Part shown: positions 1 to 5,564 of the stretch, piece after piece
How positions within the stretch are numbered: the first letter of the stretch is position 1
Layout: every line of letters starts with the position of its first letter
DNA from: JABHCC01 sp964444375
Lineage (GTDB): Bacteria > Bacteroidota > Bacteroidia > Bacteroidales > UBA12481
Reading direction: 5' to 3'
NCBI GenBank assembly: GCA_964444375.1
Contig: CAYUGX010000231.1
Coordinates: forward strand, 1 to 8,261
Length of the DNA: 8,261 nt
Program-made: the position numbers and the translations under genes
Notes under the pieces: model-generated
Databases searched by the model: none
What the model was told of the DNA's origin: nothing
The model's input: the letters and a program-made list of their open reading frames with translations, nothing else

Positions 1-1110
1 CTTCAACACATCTTTGAACAAATGATTCAGCAGGGGAATACATTAATACTTACTTCACACCATCCCTATTTCATTCAGCAATCCGATTATCAGATCCAGC
101 TAGGCCCAGGGGCTGGCAGTACAGGCGGTGAAATCATCCGGCAGGCAAGTGTAAAGACTACACCAGCGCAACGAATGACCGGAGAAAAGCAACATATTGC
201 CACGAAGAGTAAAAGGCTTTCACCCCTGATCAGTCTTAAAGGTATTCAGTTTCGAAACCTGAATATTCATGAATTGAACATACCGATTGGCTGGGTAAGT
301 ATTTGTGGAGTATCAGGTAGTGGTAAAAGTAGCCTGATGCAAGAAATCATTGCTCCTGCTTTGGATGGATGGAATAAGCATGATTGCGAAGATATTCGGA
401 TCGAAGATCGGGATTTTAATCGCCTAGATTTGGTGCATGTTAGGCAGCTTTGGTTATGGAGTTCTACCCCTTTACAGGTATTGGGGTGGGACCGGATTGT
501 TCGAAAAGAAATGAATCTCAAATCGGGACAAATACGTTGCGAACATTGCAAAGGTGCTGGTTATTTGACTATTAGTCTTGATTATCTTGGTCATAGTCAT
601 TTACCATGTGATGTTTGCACAGGTACAGGCTATCAAGCAATGGCCCTGAGCCATCAGTTGAAAGGAATGAATTTGTTTGCTATTGAGCAGCTCAATCTGG
701 AAAAAGTCATCGACCTCCTACCCACCACTCACTCCATTGAATGGATTAAACAGCTAGTTCAGGGTTTAGGCCTTCACTATCTGCAGGCCGGACAGCATGG
801 GAATACTTTATCAAACGGTGAAAAGAGACGTCTTTCTTTAATGAAATTTCTACTTGACAAGAAAGTGAGTAATGGAGTTTTTTTATTCGATGAACCGACG
901 CAAGGATTGGATCGTGAAAGCAAAACAGGTTATATTAAATTGATGCAGGAATTGGTGAAGAACGGATGCGCTATTATTAGCATTGATCATGATCCTGAAC
1001 TAATTGATGCTGCAGATTGGATAATCGAATTGGGCCCTGGAGGAGGTTATGAGGGCGGCAGAGTCATCTATTCAGGACTACCTTCAGAGAAGCATAAAGG
1101 CGACTCGTAG
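1..1110 (+). CDS. UvrA-family ABC ATPase, divergent paralogue (C-terminal part, 5' end outside window)
   Basis: The frame is open from base 1, so this is the last 369 residues of a longer protein. Fragment numbering: the end of the first ABC module (LGPGAG and GGE near residues 34-44), a linker, then a complete second ABC module. That module has Walker A GVSGSGKSSL (103-112), a zinc finger CxxC-x19-CxxC (Cys180, 183, 203, 206) with the exact UvrA spacing, signature LSNGE (270-274) where UvrA normally has LSGGE, Walker B FLFDEP (Asp297, Glu298) and H-loop IDHD (His330) followed by LGPGGG. UvrA is the DNA-damage-recognition ATPase of nucleotide excision repair. The catalytic residues are kept, but the stretch between Walker A and the zinc finger is much shorter than in housekeeping UvrA and I do not find the conserved PIGRTPRSNPATY or FSFN motifs. 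I therefore favour a UvrA-like paralogue (UvrA2 or drug-resistance type) over the main repair protein. The following gene starts 57 bases downstream. Confidence 0.88.
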   Translation, partial: LQHIFEQMIQQGNTLILTSHHPYFIQQSDYQIQLGPGAGSTGGEIIRQASVKTTPAQRMTGEKQHIATKSKRLSPLISLKGIQFRNLNIHELNIPIGWVSICGVSGSGKSSLMQEIIAPALDGWNKHDCEDIRIEDRDFNRLDLVHVRQLWLWSSTPLQVLGWDRIVRKEMNLKSGQIRCEHCKGAGYLTISLDYLGHSHLPCDVCTGTGYQAMALSHQLKGMNLFAIEQLNLEKVIDLLPTTHSIEWIKQLVQGLGLHYLQAGQHGNTLSNGEKRRLSLMKFLLDKKVSNGVFLFDEPTQGLDRESKTGYIKLMQELVKNGCAIISIDHDPELIDAADWIIELGPGGGYEGGRVIYSGLPSEKHKGDS

Positions 1111-1138
1111 CCCTAATCTATGATACGTTAATTTTTTC

Positions 1139-1146
1139 TATTTTTA
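1139..1146 (+). promoter_or_regulatory. Weak candidate Bacteroidota -7 element upstream of the 892-residue gene
   Basis: TATTTTTA matches the Bacteroidota -7 consensus TAnnTTTG except at the last base. It lies 21 bases upstream of the chosen TTG start in the only gap (1111-1167) between the UvrA-like gene and the next. I see no convincing TTG -33 element at the usual distance, so the gene could instead be transcribed from further upstream. The T-rich stretch here has no good GC-rich stem before it and is not called a terminator. Confidence 0.22.
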
Positions 1147-1157
1147 GACTCATTTAC

Positions 1158-1163
1158 AGGCGG
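1158..1163 (+). promoter_or_regulatory. Shine-Dalgarno-like site supporting the TTG start at 1168
   Basis: AGGCGG differs from AGGAGG at one base and ends four bases before the TTG at 1168. An in-frame stop (TAA at 1129-1131) limits how far upstream the start could be, there is no ATG or GTG in between, and translation from this TTG gives a textbook signal peptide. Together these decide the start. Confidence 0.4.
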
Positions 1164-1167
1164 CATT

Positions 1168-3846
1168 TTGATAGCTTTTATTCGATCCATAGTACTTTGT
1201 TGTTTAGGATTTCTTCTGATTCAACCACTTGCAGCTCAAGAGAAACATGGGCGCTTTACATGGTTTACCAAACAAGAAGAAAAACAAACAGGTGTTTTAC
1301 GAATGGCTGCGGTACCAGCTGACGTAGAGAGCCGCTTTGTTATACAGATTTCAGTAGTCTGGTACAATCAGCAAGGATTGGAAATCATTGCTGAAGATCA
1401 AAAGCCCTTTGTTTATCTCTCAGAATATGATTATTTGGTTCAACCAGCCGGTCATGCAATCTGTCGCACCTTTGCTGATCCTGGTATTTACCAGGTTTAC
1501 TTTCAGGAACAAGGAGAACTGGTCTTTGATTTAAAAGGGGATCCCATTGATTTACTGACAATACGTTTTGCATTTCAGTATGCCTTTTCAGAATCTGACA
1601 TAAATATTGGCCGTACAAACAAGTTAGAGTTTCAAGAGGGTGACCGCTTCATGTATGAAATAGCCACTGAGACCTTGATTAAAGAAGATGATGAACAGGA
1701 TGATCAGCAAAATGTTGATGAATATTTGGCAGCTCAATTACTTTCTTGTCAGGTTGCAGATTCCTGTTTAAACGCCTTTTTGTATACTCGAGATCGCTTG
1801 CGAATCCTAAATGATTCATTGGATCTGGAGAGTGAATTATCAGATCTCGGTAATCAGGTAACGGCTCTAACCATTGGTGACACGTCGAAAATTTCATCTA
1901 TTACAACAGAAATACAATTAAAGAATGCCGAGACTGCATCTTTCATTGCTTCAATCGACCAGGCTCTCGAGCAAACGCGACAAATTCGTCGAATTATAAC
2001 AGATGAATCCGTTCCACCAGATTCATCAAGTATCTATTTGAGAAGAATGGATAATGCTTCACTGGAATTGCGATCTATGAAAAATGCCTATACTGATTAT
2101 GGGATACAGTTTCGAAATTTGCTGAATAACATGGGTATCCAGACGGCTCCTGAAAATATCGACAATCAGAAAGAGTATTTGCTGTCAACTTATGAACCCA
2201 TCTTCCAGCGTCAAATCGACAGTTCAGTGCGTATTCGTGAAAAGCACGCCGTCTTATTGATCGATCTGGAACCGGAACTATACGAAGCTCCTTCATTAGC
2301 TATTGATAATGCCGAACTGGATTCTTTGATCGGACTGCACAATCTACTCACTGGGCAATTGAATGATCTTGAAGAGAATCATCAGGCCGTTTATATGCAA
2401 TATGTCACCCGTATTGGTGAAACAGGAAATATTGTTGTGCTTGACTCTCTTCATGCAAGCTTTACCGCGTCATTTGATATTGGTTATGGTTCGATTCAGC
2501 GAATTGATGAACGGATTTCAAGCCTCATGGCAAAAATTGATCAATTAACCACACGAAATGACTATAGCGTTTTATATTATGGTGGCGGTGGATTAGTGTT
2601 ACTGATCCTGCTATTCATCGTACAACAAATCAGAAGGCAACGAAAAAGGCCAATCTCAGCTACACCTATTGCTCAGGGATCTACGACTATGATGCGGCAG
2701 AATGGTGATATTCTTGAGCTTATTGATAAAGAAACATTAGCAGGAACAGAGCATTATCCATTCATACCACCAGCCAGTTTAGAGTCGGTTGTGGCTGAGG
2801 TGCAATTCAGCTTTCGTTCGATCAAGGGTATTTACCAGCTGGTGCAAGGAGCAATTACCAGAAAGAATCCGTTAGATATGGGTGCATATCTGTTTGGTCG
2901 CCAATACAAAGCCACTGGTACCCGTGCTGGACAATCTATTCTAATTATCGATTATGTGATTTCTTCATCGGCTTTAAGGCATGACGTCGACATGGGTATT
3001 GCCGGTGGACAGGACGTGGTTGATGAACTGGATCAAATTGTTAGTGATAACAAGAAGTCAGTATTATTAGGCTGGTTGAGTGCTATTGCTAGTGCCGATC
3101 TCACTATGTCTGAAAGCTTTGTCAAAACCCATCGAACCTTTTTCAGAGAGAAGTGGCAATTGGCCTTATTGATTAATCCAGGTACAGATGGCCTGACTAG
3201 TGCGGTGTTTTTGCGTCGTAAGTCTGGTTTTTTTGATCCGGTACCCGACGACGATCTCTTACTTAGTTTTGAAGATTTATACCAATACGTGATAAATCCG
3301 CCAATCAATGGAAAATCTGACCAGGAAGAATCGAAACCTGATCCATCTCAATACATCAGCGTGGATTTGAATCAAAAATGGTGCGATTCCATTGTGCAAA
3401 ATATTAGTATCCTGCCAGATGTATTGGTTAATCTGCGAAAAAGGGATATCAACCTGGTGATACCCCAATCAGGTGAGCTGGCAAGTGGGTATTTCTATGG
3501 CAGGATTAGCCAGATTCATACCGATGGCCAGCCTGAATACCAGGTCTTCATCGATCGATTTGTCGAAATGATACCGGGTGATACTCCACGTGTGATACCT
3601 GGTTTCCAGTTGTTGGGGGCATTATATCTGCTCGATCAAGAGATTTTTGAATCATTAAAGAAAGTCTTGCCAAAGCATCAGGATATTTTTAAAGAAGCTT
3701 ATCAGGTTTGTGTTATTGTTAACATTTCTACGGGCGAATTACGCATATTTAGCCGGAAACATAGTTTGGAAATGAATAATAATGTCATTGAAACTGAGGA
3801 GTTTAATTTGAATGATCTGGTTTTGACTGCCATGAAGGCAAAGTAA
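1168..3846 (+). CDS. Exported single-pass membrane protein with two tandem pseudo-JAMM (MPN-like) cytoplasmic domains
   Basis: 892 residues, TTG start. I do not recognise it as a named protein. Visible parts: signal peptide 1-24 ending LAAQ; a beta-rich extracytoplasmic region at about 28-165; a long, mostly helical, acidic region at about 170-465 with coiled-coil-like stretches and Cys194/Cys200; one membrane span at about 469-486; a basic stop-transfer stretch RRQRKR (489-494); then a tail of about 400 residues predicted to be cytoplasmic. The tail reads as two MPN/JAB-type folds. The first (about 540-690) has the pattern LLGW (633-636), then THRTFF (654-659), WQLALLINP (663-671) and FLRRK. 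The JAMM zinc positions are replaced: Glu by Asp570, the HxH by Ser638 and Ile640, the Asp by Phe651; Ser648 is kept at the right spacing. The second (about 735-870) repeats the pattern (LLGA 815-818, YQVCVIVN 845-852) without ligands. It should be inactive as a protease, so a scaffold or sensor role is likely. Gene boundaries are secure; the fold is inferred from motif spacing. Confidence 0.8.
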   Translation: MIAFIRSIVLCCLGFLLIQPLAAQEKHGRFTWFTKQEEKQTGVLRMAAVPADVESRFVIQISVVWYNQQGLEIIAEDQKPFVYLSEYDYLVQPAGHAICRTFADPGIYQVYFQEQGELVFDLKGDPIDLLTIRFAFQYAFSESDINIGRTNKLEFQEGDRFMYEIATETLIKEDDEQDDQQNVDEYLAAQLLSCQVADSCLNAFLYTRDRLRILNDSLDLESELSDLGNQVTALTIGDTSKISSITTEIQLKNAETASFIASIDQALEQTRQIRRIITDESVPPDSSSIYLRRMDNASLELRSMKNAYTDYGIQFRNLLNNMGIQTAPENIDNQKEYLLSTYEPIFQRQIDSSVRIREKHAVLLIDLEPELYEAPSLAIDNAELDSLIGLHNLLTGQLNDLEENHQAVYMQYVTRIGETGNIVVLDSLHASFTASFDIGYGSIQRIDERISSLMAKIDQLTTRNDYSVLYYGGGGLVLLILLFIVQQIRRQRKRPISATPIAQGSTTMMRQNGDILELIDKETLAGTEHYPFIPPASLESVVAEVQFSFRSIKGIYQLVQGAITRKNPLDMGAYLFGRQYKATGTRAGQSILIIDYVISSSALRHDVDMGIAGGQDVVDELDQIVSDNKKSVLLGWLSAIASADLTMSESFVKTHRTFFREKWQLALLINPGTDGLTSAVFLRRKSGFFDPVPDDDLLLSFEDLYQYVINPPINGKSDQEESKPDPSQYISVDLNQKWCDSIVQNISILPDVLVNLRKRDINLVIPQSGELASGYFYGRISQIHTDGQPEYQVFIDRFVEMIPGDTPRVIPGFQLLGALYLLDQEIFESLKKVLPKHQDIFKEAYQVCVIVNISTGELRIFSRKHSLEMNNNVIETEEFNLNDLVLTAMKAK

Positions 3847-3897
3847 TTGACAATCCATTGTTGAATTCGTCTTGTTTCATTAGTATTTCCATTTAAC

Positions 3898-3905
3898 TAT
3901 TTTTG
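3898..3905 (+). promoter_or_regulatory. Candidate Bacteroidota promoter (-7 TATTTTTG) for the three-gene envelope operon
   Basis: TATTTTTG is an exact match to the Bacteroidota -7 consensus TAnnTTTG. A TTG at 3872-3874 lies 23 bases upstream, the outer limit of the spacing described for the matching -33 TTG. Transcription would begin near 3912, giving a leader of about 32 bases before the ATG at 3944. It sits in the 97-base gap after the 892-residue gene, so the operon can be read independently of that gene. Confidence 0.45.
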
Positions 3906-3943
3906 TCGAACTTGTGTCGGTCTATATGGATACAAGTTGTTTT

Positions 3944-5167
3944 ATGAACCATTGGCTCCGCGGCATATTGATATCTCATGTTTTATTGTTCTGTTCCATT
4001 GGAACAATGGGACAAGGATTGATACCACGCGCAGTGATCAAAGATTCAGTCGAACAGCTGTTGACAGTTTATCAAGAGTCTATTTCAGCGATTAAGGCTG
4101 AACAACTTCCTGACCCAACCCGGCATTTAATGACTTTGTTTGCTAATCCGAATGTGCAGGTCATCAATAATTTGAATCAGGCACGACCCCTGGTGAGCAT
4201 ACAGGAGTACTGCAATTCGATTAAACAAGATTACAATGAGGGAATCACCTTAACGGTACCCCTGAATACCATACGAATTGGAAACATAGAACATGATCTA
4301 GGTAACAGGTACGTGGTTTCGGTGAAGGTACAGGTAGGAGTGAAAGCTTTTTATTCAGCAGAAGTGATTGATATAAAGCAAAATGAATTGTTCAAAATCG
4401 CATTCGACTGGGATGGGAACCTTGCCAATCGCTTTGTAATAACAGGTATTGAAGAGGTTGAAAAGAAATTGGTTGAAGTTCAATTTAATGCTGGCCTGGG
4501 TTCAGGACAAATTAGTGCTCCGTGGGTAAGAGATGATCAACGCTTCACAAACGCTTGGAGATCCAATTACGTTGGCGAATTCAAGGGAAAGTACTGGTTA
4601 AACCAGCAGATTGCAATTTCCGCTGGGCTCTCGATATCTACTTTAAGCAGCCGACTTGAACTAGACCAGGTGAATGCCCTTCAAGGAAAAGATCCTAATC
4701 TTATTGACCTTGTGTTTCAAACAGATTTACTCCGGCTCCATACGCCTATTATGATCACGTACAGGATACGTCCTGAATCTAACCTCAAAATGCAGGTAAG
4801 TGCAGGTTTGTACTATAGTCATAATCTTTGGATAGAAACATCTTCCTATGCAACGAACCGACATTATGGAACAATCTTTAATAATGTCTATTCAGATGCA
4901 AAGGAACAAGATAGATTTAGAGCGCATGGAGCTGGTATGATCATCGAGATGGGACTTCAAATTCCAGTGACAAATCGCCTGGGAGTACAGGGTTTGTTTG
5001 GGGCAAGCCGGGATTTGCTCCCCTTAGACCTTACTGAGGATCCACAATTCGTTCTCATGCGGTATGGTGGCCAATACAACCCAATCTGGATGGATCCTGA
5101 TACTCGAAATTATGAGCAACATTTTTTTGTCAAATTAGGTCTGTGTTGGCTGCTCAACCCAGAATAA
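3944..5167 (+). CDS. Exported protein with N-terminal NTF2/SnoaL-like domain and C-terminal outer-membrane beta-barrel-like domain
   Basis: 407 residues from the ATG at 3944. That start gives a compact signal peptide (basic Arg6, hydrophobic ILISHVLLFCSIGT, likely cleavage near residue 25). A GTG at 3914 and an ATG at 3926 are also in frame but would add up to ten residues before the signal and lie close to the predicted transcription start. Residues about 30-170 alternate an opening amphipathic helix with beta strands and resemble the NTF2/SnoaL-type fold, ending in IAFDWDGNLANRFVITGIE. Residues about 177-407 are alternating-polarity strands rich in Gly and aromatics (for example FNAGLGSGQI, QIAISAGLSIST, LKMQVSAGLYYS, LGVQGLFGAS) and end with HFFVKLGLCWLL, typical of Bacteroidota outer-membrane barrels such as the PorT-like families. 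It is the first gene of a tight operon; the next begins 6 bases later. The exact family is not recognised and the ligand or substrate is unknown. Confidence 0.75.
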   Translation: MNHWLRGILISHVLLFCSIGTMGQGLIPRAVIKDSVEQLLTVYQESISAIKAEQLPDPTRHLMTLFANPNVQVINNLNQARPLVSIQEYCNSIKQDYNEGITLTVPLNTIRIGNIEHDLGNRYVVSVKVQVGVKAFYSAEVIDIKQNELFKIAFDWDGNLANRFVITGIEEVEKKLVEVQFNAGLGSGQISAPWVRDDQRFTNAWRSNYVGEFKGKYWLNQQIAISAGLSISTLSSRLELDQVNALQGKDPNLIDLVFQTDLLRLHTPIMITYRIRPESNLKMQVSAGLYYSHNLWIETSSYATNRHYGTIFNNVYSDAKEQDRFRAHGAGMIIEMGLQIPVTNRLGVQGLFGASRDLLPLDLTEDPQFVLMRYGGQYNPIWMDPDTRNYEQHFFVKLGLCWLLNPE

Positions 5168-5173
5168 GATAGT

Positions 5174-5563
5174 ATGCACGAGTTGGTAAAACATAAAAAT
5201 CTCTATCGAGGCCGATTAACTGGCCTATTTATCTTTGCCTTAGTGTGTTGTATGGGTTCCTGCATAAAAATAGATACACCACCCGGTCTCAAAGTCACAG
5301 TCATGGATATCTATAATGAGCCAGTTAATGAAGCGCTCGTGGCTTTATTCGATTCACAAAAGGAATGGGGCATGTTAGAGAATCCTGTACAGACCTGGAA
5401 AATGACCGATGAAGAAGGAAGTGTGACTTTCTTCAATCTAGAGGAGAAGGTATACTACTTATATGCAGAAAAGGATAGTTTAACTAATGTACAAGACCAG
5501 ATTGCAGTAGCTGTGTCACTCAATAAAAATACAATCGGACAGGTCACTGTTCACATCGAATAA
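5174..5563 (+). CDS. Small lipoprotein with transthyretin/carboxypeptidase-regulatory-like beta-sandwich domain
   Basis: 129 residues. The N-terminus has basic residues (Lys6, Lys8, Arg12, Arg14), a hydrophobic stretch LTGLFIFALVCC and a lipobox-like MGSC that places the lipidated cysteine at residue 30. The mature part (about 100 residues) begins with a short linker and continues as GLKVTVMDIYNEPVNEALV, then TDEEGSVTFFNLEEKVYYLYAEKD, and ends in a strand TIGQVTVHIE. The order of a strand, a 'something-P-V-x-x-A' turn, TDxxGxVxFxxL and a tyrosine-rich strand is the pattern of transthyretin-like or carboxypeptidase-regulatory-like domains common in Bacteroidota envelope proteins. It should sit in the outer membrane, probably as a structural or binding partner. 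It lies 6 bases after the barrel gene and 1 base before the PKD gene, so co-translation is likely. No enzymatic residues are evident. Confidence 0.75.
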   Translation: MHELVKHKNLYRGRLTGLFIFALVCCMGSCIKIDTPPGLKVTVMDIYNEPVNEALVALFDSQKEWGMLENPVQTWKMTDEEGSVTFFNLEEKVYYLYAEKDSLTNVQDQIAVAVSLNKNTIGQVTVHIE

Positions 5564-5564
5564 C

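Noticed and set aside
267..551. Minus-strand open frame of 94 codons inside the UvrA-like gene.
   Set aside because: It overlaps the Walker A to zinc-finger coding region of a clearly conserved gene and has no recognisable domain; it is a shadow frame.
1111..1146. T-rich stretch after the UvrA-like gene as a rho-independent terminator.
   Set aside because: The only pairing seen (CGTA with TACG) is four base pairs around a large loop, and the T-run does not directly follow it.
2785..3237. An active JAMM deubiquitinase-like protease.
   Set aside because: The HxH and Asp metal ligands are absent at the expected positions (Ser638, Ile640, Phe651), so catalysis is not supported.
3914..3943. GTG start at 3914 (or ATG at 3926) for the NTF2/barrel gene.
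   Set aside because: It adds residues ahead of a well-formed signal peptide beginning at the ATG at 3944, and lies at or just after the predicted transcription start.
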